Shown piece after piece: positions 19,901-29,227 of a DNA stretch of 62,661 nt (the first letter of the stretch is position 1; the number at the start of each line of letters is the position of its first letter). The stretch comes from a bacterium (GTDB taxonomy: Bacteria > DRYD01). Under the pieces are notes generated by a model. The model searched no databases. It was not told where the DNA came from and was given only the letters and a program-made list of their open reading frames with translations. The stretch lies in NCBI GenBank assembly GCA_030549815.1, contig JAUQQQ010000010.1, positions 1 through 62,661 on the forward strand, read 5' to 3'. The position numbers and the translations under genes were made by a program.

Positions 19901-20062
19901 TTATTAAACCTTTTAGAAAATATCAAAGAAGAAGCACAAAAAAGAAAAATGGGAATTAAAGAAATAATCGATAAAGTTTATGTAGAGGTTATGAAATTCA
20001 GTTCCTCTCCTCTTTCAAATCCACCCGATGATATAACTATAGCATGCATCAAAATAATATAA
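16925..20062 (+). CDS. Multi-GAF sensor protein with C-terminal SpoIIE-type Ser/Thr phosphatase
   Basis: About 1,045 residues, cytoplasmic with no clear membrane helix. The first 800 residues are a string of roughly four GAF-like segments, degenerate in sequence but showing the alpha/beta rhythm. The last 200 residues form a PP2C-type phosphatase of the SpoIIE/RsbU class: ITADWIEI, VVADVSGKGAKSA at about 852-864, SAGHEPMIII and LYTDGVIDIKNEKGENFG, plus DDITIACIKI at the end. Such enzymes dephosphorylate anti-sigma factor antagonists. No STAS or kinase partner gene is adjacent. An in-frame ATG at 16901 lies within mutM; 16925 is preferred because it follows the mutM stop, although neither has a Shine-Dalgarno. 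Confidence 0.88.
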   Translation: MELECLQKIIKNLDDLLEQVIEEQVIENLTFEEFLEKCFDVLKNCDIVESIKFLNLQEHSSTFFKEDSSINIFPIKLKDETIGYVEIKLRDQKTEQKEKIAEIIFQNLKYITFIFLSFKELFNSLSELKYTSIKFETYRKAFYDISKAMLSSLSEEVLLKIICQITQELILCSACLIFFRNKVIYTTSNKLIEQELNFIIPELKNLLEKKFELFYMEGEMIKIENVYLRHLKSALVKRFSVPVIGNGIFILLFTKEIELSSIDLDFISTVTSNIATSLETRYLFEQLSIKNTFLEKLFIVSAKLSEVNSSEELYQLLFHIINDIFSGCDFVIFKLTKKEVFKPSYIKITNSKLINFIEASELSVTNISEDQLKLFSSYKSLLIFKDDEVKDDLVRFLDLIFQRPYIIIPIIEKNTITSLIVFNIKYQFISNYHNILDILASHLSVLFSYVFSRVSAYEKLVAKSNETKIINRVIFDYSSIRDINILIGNFVKEIKSLVEYSLPVFTYYKNGQITVVKTLEYYKSLVATVINNLPKLIISKIKESIELTNAGIFKPILINNLELFFDNINVYDFVKKSNLKSLLILPIKSEVSDLNPLFLIFSLENRFEEEYIDLLNSLANHFSIFFENAFIYSFLGERLKSTDILYNFLRIVTSVLDPNNVIMRAKEFLEELLKPELLCFITKKYNNFEVEYIKPNNLNLEISSIIKSLSLLSTNISFINNKNILIEKNYKTIWNEFTKNINLKQIIIIPLVYLREILGYIILGLNKENINDTMVWILNNIPYALSTPLKNSMIMQEQVEVSNIIRQSLITKTEDKNLKRKGIEFNYKHVSSREITADWIEIVEKDNNFIMVVADVSGKGAKSAIYTAQAKFAAKSLFYSLENFSQAVNQLNKILSSTVSDNIFITMFGINIYKKEDKIFCEYVSAGHEPMIIIRKSEIKQLSTKDIPLCILDSYQYKTSLIELEKNDILFLYTDGVIDIKNEKGENFGRERLLNLLENIKEEAQKRKMGIKEIIDKVYVEVMKFSSSPLSNPPDDITIACIKII

Positions 20063-20080
20063 AGGAAAGGAGTGAATAAG

Positions 20081-21025
20081 ATGTTTGAATGTGCAATAGT
20101 TGGTGCAGGAGCAGCAGGACTAACAGCAGCTATGTATGCATCAAGATTAGGACTTAAAACTATCGTGTTCGAAAAACAATTGCCAGGAGGACAATTATTG
20201 TTAACCAATGAAATCGAAAACTACCCAGGATATATAAAAATAAGTGGCCCCGAAATAGCAGAAAAAATGCATAAACAAGCACTATTAGCAGGCGCAAAAA
20301 TCAATACATTAGAAGAAGTAGAAAAAATAGAAAAAAATGGACACATTATAAAAATAAAAACATCAAACGGAGAATATGAAACCTTGAGTTTAATCATAAC
20401 AGCGGGAATGACACACAGAAAACTAAATGTTAAAGGAGAAGATGAATTTGCAGGTAAAGGAGTCTCATACTGTGCACTCTGTGATGGCCCGTTCTTCAAA
20501 GGTAAAGTCTTAGCAGTCGTCGGCGGAGGAAATAGCGCACTACAAGAAACACCTTACTTAGCCAATATAGCACAAAAAGTATTCCTCATACACAGACGAA
20601 ACCAATTCAGAGCTTTTAAATACCTACAAGACAAAGTTTTTAACTTATCAAACGTTGAAATAATATGGGATACAGTCGTCGAAGAAATAAAAGGAACCAA
20701 TAAAGTTGAATCCATTATCATTAAAAACTTAAAAACAAATCAAATGTCAGAACTTAAAGTAGATGGTATATTTATATTCATAGGATTCGAAACAAAAACA
20801 GAGCTATTTAAAGAATTTGTTGAACTCGATGAATATGGTTTTATAAAAACCGATGAAAATATGAGAACAAAAACAGAGGGAATATTTGCAGCAGGAGATG
20901 TAAGATCAGGAAGCGAAAAACAATTGGTAACATCCGCAGCCGACGGAGCAATAGCTGCAATCAGAGCATTCGAATACGTATCGAAAGTGAAATCCACCCT
21001 CAATTTGGACGAAATTCATACTTAA
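20081..21025 (+). CDS. trxB: Thioredoxin reductase
   Basis: TrxB is an FAD/NADPH flavoenzyme that reduces thioredoxin. The N-terminal FAD-binding Rossmann motif GAGAAGLTAAMYASRLG, GGQLLLTNEIENYPG and the redox pair CALCDG (Cys 131 and 134) are visible. The NADPH-binding GGGNSALQE and the closing GIFAAGDVR...QLVTSAADGAIAA motif complete the enzyme, which at about 314 residues is normal length. CALC in place of the commoner CATC is a minor variation. The ATG at 20081 lies about 9 bases after AAAGGAAAGGAG; a GTG at 20072 overlaps that ribosome site and is less likely. It is the last gene of the plus-strand run and converges on dnaE with a 9-base gap. Confidence 0.95.
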   Translation: MFECAIVGAGAAGLTAAMYASRLGLKTIVFEKQLPGGQLLLTNEIENYPGYIKISGPEIAEKMHKQALLAGAKINTLEEVEKIEKNGHIIKIKTSNGEYETLSLIITAGMTHRKLNVKGEDEFAGKGVSYCALCDGPFFKGKVLAVVGGGNSALQETPYLANIAQKVFLIHRRNQFRAFKYLQDKVFNLSNVEIIWDTVVEEIKGTNKVESIIIKNLKTNQMSELKVDGIFIFIGFETKTELFKEFVELDEYGFIKTDENMRTKTEGIFAAGDVRSGSEKQLVTSAADGAIAAIRAFEYVSKVKSTLNLDEIHT

Positions 21026-21034
21026 TACAATTGT

Positions 21035-24000
21035 CTAAAATGAAATCAATTCAGGAATAATCCTTACGCTCTCTTTTAAAGTTGGGAAATTATTTTCTAA
21101 TATCTTAGAAATCGTAAAATAAGAATCCCAATCAAGGAACTTATTTTCATGATACACAACCTCGTATCTATCATTTTGGTATATTTCAAAATTTACTATC
21201 ATTTCTCCTTGATCCTTGAAAAAACCAGATAAATAATTAATAAACTTATAGTATTCCTCTTCGATAAAATCGGGTGCTATTTGAACAAAAAAATTAATTT
21301 TGTAAGTAGCAGATTTTTGCACTTTAGGATTATTCTCTTCACTTCTTTCATTTATTTCATTTATATCATATATTCGTTGGCATATTATTTTCAAGTTTTT
21401 TTCTTCATCCTCATTTTCATCATTACCTTCGACCACAACTTCTCCTTCGACAACCACAATCTTACCTTCCTTTATTTTTTCAGAATTTTCTTGAAAAACA
21501 TAAGGATAGACAACTACTTCAATACTGTCAGATGGATCATCCAATTCAAATATAGCCATCTTCCCTTTTTTTGTTATCTTTTCTTGCAAGTTAGTTATAA
21601 CACCTATAACTTTTACTTCCTTATTATCAAGATTTTCTTCTTGGATAGAATCTTTCAAAGCAGAGATTGTTTTATCAATTTTTATGTTTAACTTATTAAG
21701 TGGGTGGTCGGATAGATAAACCCCTAAAAATTCCTTCTCCCACTGCAAAATTTCAAGCTCATCATTACTTTTAATCCTTTCCTCTTTTTGCATCTTATTA
21801 GAAAAAAGTGAAGCTACTTTATTTTTAGATTTATTAATTATCTGATCCAAGGAATCGAGAAGTTCTTTTCTATTAGGATACAAAGAATCAAAGCACCCTG
21901 ATAAAATCAATATTTCAAATGCCTTTTTATTAACTATTTGATGGTTTACTCTACTTGCAAAATCATCAACAGATGTAAACGGGGTAGTTCTCTTTTTAAT
22001 TATTTCATTAACCACTGCTTCTCCTAATCCCTTTATTCCCAAAAATCCATACCTAATAACTTTTTGATTATCAATTATTTCTATATCAAAACTTTCATTA
22101 CTTTTATTAATGTCAGGTGGCAAGACTTTGATTTCCTTTTCGAAGCATTCCCTAAGAAAAACCTTCAGTTTCTTCGGATTTCCCTCCACACTTTTCAACA
22201 AACAAGCAAGGTATTCATGAAGATAATTGGCCTTTAGGTAAGCAGTTATATAAGTAAGGATACCATATGCAGCAGAGTGAGACTTATTAAATCCATACCC
22301 TGCAAACTTTTCAATAATATCAAATAATTCCTTAGCAAGTTCCTCAGGATAACCATTATTTATACATCCTTCGATAAAAGTTTGCCTGTATTTCTCCATA
22401 ATCTCTGGCTTCTTCTTCCCCATCGCTTTTCTTAAATCATCAGCTTGAGAAAGAGTAAAATTAGCGAATTTATTTGCTATCATCATTATCTGTTCTTGAT
22501 AAACTATCACACCATAAGTTTCTTTAAGAATTTCCTCCAAGTCAGGGTGTAGATATTTTATTTTGGAAGGATCATGCTTAGCTTCAATAAAATTCTTAAC
22601 TAATCCACTTTCTAAAGGTCCCGGCCTATATAAAGCTAACGCACTTATAATATCATTAATATCAGTAGGCTTAAGCTCCTTCAATAACCTTTTGAATCCC
22701 GGACTTTCAACCTGAAATACCCCCACAGTATCTCCATTACAAAATAACTCAAAAGTTTTCCTATCATCCAAAGGAAGATTATAAACATCTATTTCTTTCC
22801 CTTGAACTTTCTTTATCATTTTTACAGTATCATCTATCAATGTAAGAGTCCTTAAACCCAAGAAATCCATCTTAACAAATCCCAATCTTTCAACAGATGA
22901 CATATCATAAGCTGTAGCTATTACATCATTAGTTTTTACCAAAGGAATCAGTTCATCTATATCTATGGAGGATATTATAACACCGGCAGCATGGACAGAC
23001 TGATTTCTTATCAATCCTTCTAATTCCATCGCAACATCTATTATTTTCTTTACATTTTTATCATTGTGATACTCTTTCTTTAGTTCCATGTTTTCTTCAA
23101 GAGCTTCCTGAATAGAATAATTGAAAGGTATCATCTTAGCAATATGATCAGCAAAAGAAGGAGGAAAGCCAAGAACCCTTGCTACATCTCTTACAGCGGC
23201 TCTTGCCTTCATCGTCCCAAAAGTCCCTATATTACAAACCTTGCTCCTACCATACTTTTCTACGCAATAATCAATAACCTCGTCTCTTCTTATTTGACAG
23301 AAATCGGTATCTATATCAGGCATTGATTTCCTACCAGGATTTAAAAATCTCTCAAATATTAGGCCGTATTTTAAAGGGTCTATCTGTGTTATACCAATTA
23401 AGTAAGCAACAATGCTTCCACCAACTGATCCCCGCCCAGGCCCAACAGGAATACCTCTACTCCTTGCCCACCCTATAAAATCACTGACGATTAAAAAATA
23501 ATCCGAAAACCCCATATCCCTTATAACCGACAACTCATACTCTAACCTTTCCAAAACCTTATTATCATAATCAGGATACCTTTTAGGCAAATTCCTATAA
23601 CACAACTCCTTTAGATTTTCAAAACTATTCTCAGTTTGAGGAAGATAGTAAATATTTTCAGGAAATTGAATATCAACCATCTCTGCAATTAACTTGGTAT
23701 TTAAGAAAGCATCCTTAAAATCATCCCCCCATATCTTATATAATTCCTCAAAACTCTTCAGATAAAATTCATTTTGTTTGAATTTCAATCTTTTGGGATC
23801 ATCTATTTTTTTCTTTGTCTGAACACATAATAAAATATCATGTGCTTCATAGTTTTCCTTATTTAAATAATGAGAGTCATTTGTTATAACCCTTTTCAAT
23901 CCGTAACTTTTGGCTATTTTTATAAGTTCCGTATTAACCTTAACTTGCTCATCTATACCATGATATTGAAACTCTACAAACACATTTTCTTTACCAAATA

Positions 24001-24505
24001 TAGAGATATAATCATCAAGATTCTTCTTTAATTTTTGCTTATCTTCGTAGAGGATTGCTTGAGGTATCTCCCCCGCTAAACATGATGTAAGCATTATTAA
24101 TCCTTCTGAATATTTAGATAAAACTTCTTTATCTATTCTTGGTTTATAATAAAAACCTTCTAAATTACCAATAGTTACTAATTTAACCAAATTTTTATAT
24201 CCTTGGAAATTCTTGGCCAATAAAACTAAGTGATACCCAGAAACTTTTACATCTTCCTGTTCCTGTTGTTTACCTTTGAATTTTCTATCATGAGTAATAT
24301 ATAATTCTGCACCGATGATAGGTTTAATTCCATTTTCCCTTGCTTTATCGTAAAAAGTTATAGCCCCGCTAATAGATCCATGATCCGTTATAGCAACAGC
24401 ACCCATTCCCATTTCTTTAACTTTCTTAATCAAATCATCAATCCTTATCATTCCATCCAAAATACTATAAGTAGTATGTAGGTGAAGATGAACAAAATCA
24501 ACCAT
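21035..24505 (-). CDS. dnaE: DNA polymerase III subunit alpha
   Basis: The replicative polymerase catalytic subunit, 1,156 residues. It begins with the PHP domain (VHLHLHTTYSILDGMI, ITDHGSISGA) and holds the C-family palm motifs GPGRGSVGGSIVAYLIGIT and PDIDTDF at about 396-402. It also shows GYGFNKSHSAAYG, the KLKVFLRECFEKEIKVLPPDIN segment, a helix-hairpin-helix segment (GLGEAVVNEIIKKR) and a C-terminal OB fold (VKVIGVITNLQEKITKKGK). This is DnaE1-like rather than PolC because there is no inserted exonuclease. A strong ribosome site GGGGGAT precedes the ATG. It is the last gene of the minus-strand group beginning at sucD. No intein was seen. Confidence 0.97.
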   Translation of the reverse strand: MVDFVHLHLHTTYSILDGMIRIDDLIKKVKEMGMGAVAITDHGSISGAITFYDKARENGIKPIIGAELYITHDRKFKGKQQEQEDVKVSGYHLVLLAKNFQGYKNLVKLVTIGNLEGFYYKPRIDKEVLSKYSEGLIMLTSCLAGEIPQAILYEDKQKLKKNLDDYISIFGKENVFVEFQYHGIDEQVKVNTELIKIAKSYGLKRVITNDSHYLNKENYEAHDILLCVQTKKKIDDPKRLKFKQNEFYLKSFEELYKIWGDDFKDAFLNTKLIAEMVDIQFPENIYYLPQTENSFENLKELCYRNLPKRYPDYDNKVLERLEYELSVIRDMGFSDYFLIVSDFIGWARSRGIPVGPGRGSVGGSIVAYLIGITQIDPLKYGLIFERFLNPGRKSMPDIDTDFCQIRRDEVIDYCVEKYGRSKVCNIGTFGTMKARAAVRDVARVLGFPPSFADHIAKMIPFNYSIQEALEENMELKKEYHNDKNVKKIIDVAMELEGLIRNQSVHAAGVIISSIDIDELIPLVKTNDVIATAYDMSSVERLGFVKMDFLGLRTLTLIDDTVKMIKKVQGKEIDVYNLPLDDRKTFELFCNGDTVGVFQVESPGFKRLLKELKPTDINDIISALALYRPGPLESGLVKNFIEAKHDPSKIKYLHPDLEEILKETYGVIVYQEQIMMIANKFANFTLSQADDLRKAMGKKKPEIMEKYRQTFIEGCINNGYPEELAKELFDIIEKFAGYGFNKSHSAAYGILTYITAYLKANYLHEYLACLLKSVEGNPKKLKVFLRECFEKEIKVLPPDINKSNESFDIEIIDNQKVIRYGFLGIKGLGEAVVNEIIKKRTTPFTSVDDFASRVNHQIVNKKAFEILILSGCFDSLYPNRKELLDSLDQIINKSKNKVASLFSNKMQKEERIKSNDELEILQWEKEFLGVYLSDHPLNKLNIKIDKTISALKDSIQEENLDNKEVKVIGVITNLQEKITKKGKMAIFELDDPSDSIEVVVYPYVFQENSEKIKEGKIVVVEGEVVVEGNDENEDEEKNLKIICQRIYDINEINERSEENNPKVQKSATYKINFFVQIAPDFIEEEYYKFINYLSGFFKDQGEMIVNFEIYQNDRYEVVYHENKFLDWDSYFTISKILENNFPTLKESVRIIPELISF

Positions 24506-24641
24506 TCTTATTTATCCCCCATTTACGTTAAATACTTAAGTCTTTCTATCTTAACAACAAAACACTAAGGTAATACTCCTACCCCGGAAAAGCCCCAAAC
24601 AGAAAGAACCCAAACTCAGAATAATTCTTCCACAACATTAT

Positions 24642-26078
24642 TTAATTAACTGTTTGTTTTTTCCTAAAGAACAAGAAGTAGACAACTATTGCTGCCACGA
24701 TTAAGAACAATCCTCCACAGAAAATAACCGCAACTATTAATAAAATTATAGCAGTATTCCCTTGAAAACTAAAACCACTTTTATCTTTCCCCTGGTCTAT
24801 ATTTGTTTGACAATTTATGATGTATTCTTTTACGTATGGATGGTCTGGATACAATTCCTGAACCTTTTTAAAATACCTCATAGCATTTCTATACCTTTGC
24901 TCAAAATATTCATCAATTCCCTTACTGTAGTTTTTATCTACATCACTTTGTACATTTTGAATATTTGCTTCTTTTATAAAGTTCTGTATTTCTGCACAAG
25001 AAACAAGAATGTTATAATTTTGTGTAGCTACTCCGATTTCAGGATTATTAATCCCCCAACTAACTGTACCTATTATTTTTCCTTCACTATTATAAGCAGG
25101 TCCTCCACTGTTTCCACCACTTATCGTAGCATCAGTTTGAATAACTCTAACACCTTTATTCGACGTCCTTAAAGCTGATACTATCCCTTTTGTTACAGTT
25201 GGTTTGAGAATACTAAAGTTATCAAACAATGAACCTGCAAAGAAGTGAACTTGTGCCGGATAACCTATAACTGTTATCTCAGATCCTTCTGTAGGCTCAT
25301 GCTCCGAAATTAAAGATGTAGGTAAATTATTTTGATCGATTTTGATTATAGCTATATCTCTTCCCATATCGACTATATCAGAAACCTTTTCAGCAGAACC
25401 TATTTTTATAACGTTAGCTGGCTTAAAAAAAGCACTTACATTAGAAGTTCCCTTTTCCGCTACCCCCAATCCAACATAAACCCTCTTTTGATAATTAAAA
25501 TCTGTGATATTAGTCATAACGTACCCCATGAATGCCCTTGCCAACAACTTTTCCTCTTCAGGAGTTAAAGATACACCAGCTTCTTGCTCAAAAGATGAAT
25601 AAAAATCGTCAGTAATAAATTGAGACAAGAATTTATTAACAACGATTTGCTTCAATTCATCTTCTTCAAAAGCAACAACATGCGTAGCAGTTAGTATATA
25701 TCCGTTTGGATTGATAATCACTCCACTTCCTACTGCTCCGGTATTGACTTGGACTCTCTTTTGCCTCCTTGAAGGTATTAAAAATTTATTCGGATTTTCT
25801 GCCATCTTTTTTAAAATGTATGTAATAGCATTTCTTTTTACTTCTTCCTCAGTTGTTCCCCAAGCACCAGAATAAACCTTTTCCAACATTTCTTGTTGTA
25901 AGGCTTGGAATGCTTGTTGATTAAATGTAGGTTGACTAAAAGCAACCTCTCCCGAAATATCTACATAAATTAGAACAACCGAAGGTTTGTTATATTCAAC
26001 TATCTTTTGCTGATCCAAAGAAAAAGATATGCATAAAATAAAAAGCACAAAAACAATCAAATTTATAAATTTCCTCAT
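24642..26078 (-). CDS. Membrane-anchored trypsin-like serine protease (DegP-like) with TPR-like tail
   Basis: The 478-residue protein starts with a signal peptide (about residues 3-20). It contains a chymotrypsin-fold protease domain with the triad His132 (ILTATHVV), Asp241 (GRDIAIIKID) and Ser324 (GGNSGGPAYN). A predicted tetratricopeptide-like segment follows (YSKGIDEYFEQRYRNAMRYF) and then one transmembrane helix near the C-terminus (about 445-470) before a short basic tail. No PDZ domain is seen, unlike DegP or HtrA, and the helix is at the opposite end from DegS. It probably acts in the periplasm anchored to the inner membrane. The ribosome site GGGGGGGAT is strong. The gap of 136 bases to dnaE holds no clear terminator. 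Confidence 0.88.
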   Translation of the reverse strand: MRKFINLIVFVLFILCISFSLDQQKIVEYNKPSVVLIYVDISGEVAFSQPTFNQQAFQALQQEMLEKVYSGAWGTTEEEVKRNAITYILKKMAENPNKFLIPSRRQKRVQVNTGAVGSGVIINPNGYILTATHVVAFEEDELKQIVVNKFLSQFITDDFYSSFEQEAGVSLTPEEEKLLARAFMGYVMTNITDFNYQKRVYVGLGVAEKGTSNVSAFFKPANVIKIGSAEKVSDIVDMGRDIAIIKIDQNNLPTSLISEHEPTEGSEITVIGYPAQVHFFAGSLFDNFSILKPTVTKGIVSALRTSNKGVRVIQTDATISGGNSGGPAYNSEGKIIGTVSWGINNPEIGVATQNYNILVSCAEIQNFIKEANIQNVQSDVDKNYSKGIDEYFEQRYRNAMRYFKKVQELYPDHPYVKEYIINCQTNIDQGKDKSGFSFQGNTAIILLIVAVIFCGGLFLIVAAIVVYFLFFRKKQTVN

Positions 26079-26089
26079 GACATCCCCCC

Positions 26090-27796
26090 CTATATTTTAA
26101 TTCCCTCTACGTAATAATATGGTTCTACTTTTTTTATTTCTGCTCTTACCTCTTTTATTCCTTCAAAAGGACTTTCAAATTCAATATTTATTACTAACGG
26201 AAATCCTTTATATAGAGAATACATTCTATTTGAGCTCAGTTCTTGAATCATCCACGCCTCAACATCAACAATTTGCCCAACTTTAGGAAAATTATTTACC
26301 GTTTCATCATCAATTCTGTGCAAAGGCTTAACCTTATATTTATTGTGCCTATGTATGTAGTAATAAGGTTTGTAGGATTTTACAATTAACTTAAAACCGT
26401 AATCTTGCAAAAACTTGTAAAACTCATTAGACATAAAATCTTCGATAAAATAAGGTATTATTTCAGAGGACATTTCAGCTAATATAAATCTTTCTTTTGA
26501 GCCTAAAAGCTTTAAAACATAAGAGTTAATCGCATTTGTTATTTGCATAACTTGGTATTTAGGAGAAATCATGTATCCCGAACCTTGACAATATCTACAA
26601 GTAGTTGTTATTTTATTATAGTTTCCTTCTTCAACTCTTTGCCTCGTTACCTCAAGTATTCCCAAATTAGTAAACCCCCATATTTTAATCCTCTTCTTCT
26701 CATCTTTAAGTAACTTTTCCAATTCTTCAATTATTTTTTTATTCAATTCTTGCTTACGCTGCTCATCTTGGACTTTAAGAAAATCGATAAATATCATTCC
26801 TGACACATCCCTAATCCTTATTTGCTTAACTATTTCTTTTAACGAGTTTAAATTAACATTTTTTACGGTCTCAAACTGATCTTCTCCTATGTAGCTACCA
26901 GAATTTATATCTATAGTTGTCCCTACCTCAGGATGCTGAATCACCAAATAACCACCCGTAGGTATATTAACCTTGTGTTTTATAAAATCATTAAAATCAA
27001 TATTAATCGAATAATATTCCAGAATATTTTTCTTTGCTTTAAGCGGATCAAAATAAGAGACAGAATTAGCATACTGAGGCACAAAAAGCGAAAGATACCG
27101 CTTTATCTCATGATAATCTTCCTTATTATCTACGATAACTTCAGTCTTCGCTTCAAAATACTCCCTCACTATCTTTATTGGGAAATATTGATCCTTATAA
27201 ATCATTTTTTCGTAGTTTATTTTTTCGTATTCATTCTTTATACTTTCCCATGTTTTATAAAGCATCTCTGCATCCTTTAATATCTCTATAGCATCCGAAT
27301 ACTGAGAATTTGTCCTTGCAATAAATCCTACATTCCTTATCTCAGGATATTTTTCAGCTAATCTTTCCCTTATATGCTCAAGTTTATATCTAAGAACTTC
27401 TTCAACATTCTTGTCCTCTATCTTATGGGATACTTTTATAGAATTCTCAAAAGGAAGTAAAACCAAGTACTTTCCAGCTATCGTTACATAAGCAGTCAAT
27501 TGAGGAGATTTGTATTTCATGTTGGTTTTCTTTACTTTGACCATTATGAATGAATTAGGCTTGATTTGGATAAAATCAGGTATATCATTCAAATTCAGAA
27601 AACCAGATTTACCATTGCCCAAGCTAACAAAACATGCATTTATACCTTTTTGAACAACAGTTATCCTTCCCTTATATATACTCCCTACATCACCACTGTC
27701 AACATCTAAAAATACGTTTAAGATCTCATCATCCTCAAGAATAACGGCAATCGAAGGCTTCAAAAAAGATTGTATAAGTATTAACCTTCTCTTCAT
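26090..27796 (-). CDS. rng: Ribonuclease E/G family endoribonuclease
   Basis: RNase G/E cuts single-stranded AU-rich RNA during mRNA decay and rRNA/tRNA maturation. Visible features are the S1 domain (GSIYKGRITVVQKGINACFVSLG and KSGFLNLNDI), the catalytic metal-binding Asp296 (TTIDINSG) and Asp338 (FIDFLKV), and the zinc-link motif CRYC at 400-403. At 568 residues it resembles RNase G or the catalytic half of RNase E and lacks the long degradosome scaffold. The zinc link normally reads CPxC; here it is CRYC. The start has no Shine-Dalgarno. It lies behind rpmA, an arrangement common in bacteria, although rplU is missing. Confidence 0.92.
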   Translation of the reverse strand: MKRRLILIQSFLKPSIAVILEDDEILNVFLDVDSGDVGSIYKGRITVVQKGINACFVSLGNGKSGFLNLNDIPDFIQIKPNSFIMVKVKKTNMKYKSPQLTAYVTIAGKYLVLLPFENSIKVSHKIEDKNVEEVLRYKLEHIRERLAEKYPEIRNVGFIARTNSQYSDAIEILKDAEMLYKTWESIKNEYEKINYEKMIYKDQYFPIKIVREYFEAKTEVIVDNKEDYHEIKRYLSLFVPQYANSVSYFDPLKAKKNILEYYSINIDFNDFIKHKVNIPTGGYLVIQHPEVGTTIDINSGSYIGEDQFETVKNVNLNSLKEIVKQIRIRDVSGMIFIDFLKVQDEQRKQELNKKIIEELEKLLKDEKKRIKIWGFTNLGILEVTRQRVEEGNYNKITTTCRYCQGSGYMISPKYQVMQITNAINSYVLKLLGSKERFILAEMSSEIIPYFIEDFMSNEFYKFLQDYGFKLIVKSYKPYYYIHRHNKYKVKPLHRIDDETVNNFPKVGQIVDVEAWMIQELSSNRMYSLYKGFPLVINIEFESPFEGIKEVRAEIKKVEPYYYVEGIKI

Positions 27797-27850
27797 TTAA
27801 AATACAAGTTAACCTAAAATAACTACTTTTGATAAACTTTACAAATAATA

Positions 27851-28102
27851 TTACGGGTTAATTACATCGACAAAAGTTTTGTGCTTAGTTTTCCTGAATT
27901 TAACAATCCCGTCATTCAGTGCAAATATAGTATAATCTGATCCCAAGGATGTATTAAGACCTGGGTATACTTTAGTTCCTCTTTGTCGAACGATGATATT
28001 TCCAGCCCTGACGAATTGTCCGTCAAAAGCTTTCACTCCTAACCTTTTGCTATTGCTATCTCTTCCGTTTTTACTTGCGCTACCCGATTTTTTCTGTGCC
28101 AT
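27851..28102 (-). CDS. rpmA: Large ribosomal subunit protein bL27
   Basis: The 83-residue protein matches bL27 throughout: [40 protein letters not shown] and [20 protein letters not shown]. The flexible N-terminal tail reaches the peptidyl-transferase centre. It starts directly with MAQKK, so no N-terminal cleavage extension of the Firmicutes type is present; Gln replaces the usual His at position 3. A strong ribosome site (GGGGGAGA) precedes the ATG. It follows sucD by 21 bases. The usual partner rplU (bL21) is absent from this window, an uncommon break of the rplU-rpmA pair. Confidence 0.97.
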   Translation of the reverse strand: MAQKKSGSASKNGRDSNSKRLGVKAFDGQFVRAGNIIVRQRGTKVYPGLNTSLGSDYTIFALNDGIVKFRKTKHKTFVDVINP

Positions 28103-28123
28103 AACATCTCCCCCTTAACTTTT

Positions 28124-29020
28124 TTATTTTCCTACATTAATTTTTGATAATTCTTGCAAGATCGTTTTAGGAATTACATTAATAGTATCAACGACAATAG
28201 CACCTGCCTCCTGTAATTTTTGTATTTTGTATTCTGGTTTTCCAGATTTACCCATTATTATAGCGCCAGCATGTCCCATTCTCTTGCCTTCTGGAGCATT
28301 TCTTCCTGCTATGAAAGCTATAACAGGTTTATTTTTCTTAATTAACTTGCTAACGACTGGTGCCGCATCTTCCTCGTCACTACCACCTATTTCTCCAACC
28401 ATAACAACAGCCTGAGTTTGTTCATCTTCCAAAAACATCTCCAAAACATCCTTGAATCTAAGGCCAATAAGAGGATCTCCTCCAAGCCCAACAACACTAC
28501 TTTGCCCTAAACCACTGTCCTTTAGCAATTTAAGGATTTCATACGATATGGTTCCACTTCTTGAAACCAAGCCAACTATTCCAGGTTCCAAAACAGAGTT
28601 AGGTATTATACCAATCTTTGACTGCCCTGCAGTTGCTAAGCCAGGACAATTTGGCCCCACCATCTTACAACCATACTTCCTTAAATAATAATGAACTTTC
28701 AACATATCATGCTGAGGTATTCCCTCGGTTATAACAACGATCAATTTTATACCGTTTAAACAAGCCTCGATTATAGACTGTGCAGCTAAGGTTGGGGGAA
28801 CAAAAATTACAGAAGCATCAATTGGACCAATCTTTTTTACAGCTTCAGAAACAGTGTTAAAAACAGGGATATTCTGAAAATTTTGCCCACCCTTGTAAGG
28901 TGTAACCCCAGCAACAATATTAGTCCCATACTCTAACATCCTTTGGGTATGAAAGCTACCTTCTTTACCTGTTATACCTTGCACCAAAACTTTTGTAGTT
29001 TTATCAACTAATATCCCCAT
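28124..29020 (-). CDS. sucD: Succinyl-CoA synthetase alpha subunit (or related acyl-CoA synthetase alpha)
   Basis: The alpha subunit binds CoA and carries the phosphohistidine in the reversible nucleotide-forming cleavage of succinyl-CoA in the TCA cycle. Evidence: the CoA-binding Rossmann start VQGITGKEGSFHTQRMLEYG, GPNCPGLATAG, SRSGTISYEI and GLGGDPLIG. The catalytic His250 lies in GKRMGHAGAIIMGKSG. At 298 residues it is normal length. The beta subunit gene sucC is not adjacent. Together with the aconitase at 55 kb this supports at least a partial TCA cycle. The ribosome site is GGGAG. It heads the minus-strand group sucD-rpmA-rng-protease-dnaE. Confidence 0.94.
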   Translation of the reverse strand: MGILVDKTTKVLVQGITGKEGSFHTQRMLEYGTNIVAGVTPYKGGQNFQNIPVFNTVSEAVKKIGPIDASVIFVPPTLAAQSIIEACLNGIKLIVVITEGIPQHDMLKVHYYLRKYGCKMVGPNCPGLATAGQSKIGIIPNSVLEPGIVGLVSRSGTISYEILKLLKDSGLGQSSVVGLGGDPLIGLRFKDVLEMFLEDEQTQAVVMVGEIGGSDEEDAAPVVSKLIKKNKPVIAFIAGRNAPEGKRMGHAGAIIMGKSGKPEYKIQKLQEAGAIVVDTINVIPKTILQELSKINVGK

Positions 29021-29227
29021 ACTTTACACTCCCAATATTTCGTTTCATTATATAATTCTGAAAATAACTTTGTTTCCCTTTTTACACACAAATGGCATAA
29101 CTTGTTAATTTTTTTATACATCCTTTTCAATTTTGTAAAATTCCCTTCAAGATAGATGTAAAAAAAATGTTAAAATTGAAACCAAAAGAAAGAAAAAAAG
29201 CAAAAAATTGTTAATAATATTAATAGT

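Noticed and set aside
21035-24505. Intein in dnaE
   Set aside because: The protein is 1,156 residues with continuous polymerase motifs and no inserted Hint block.
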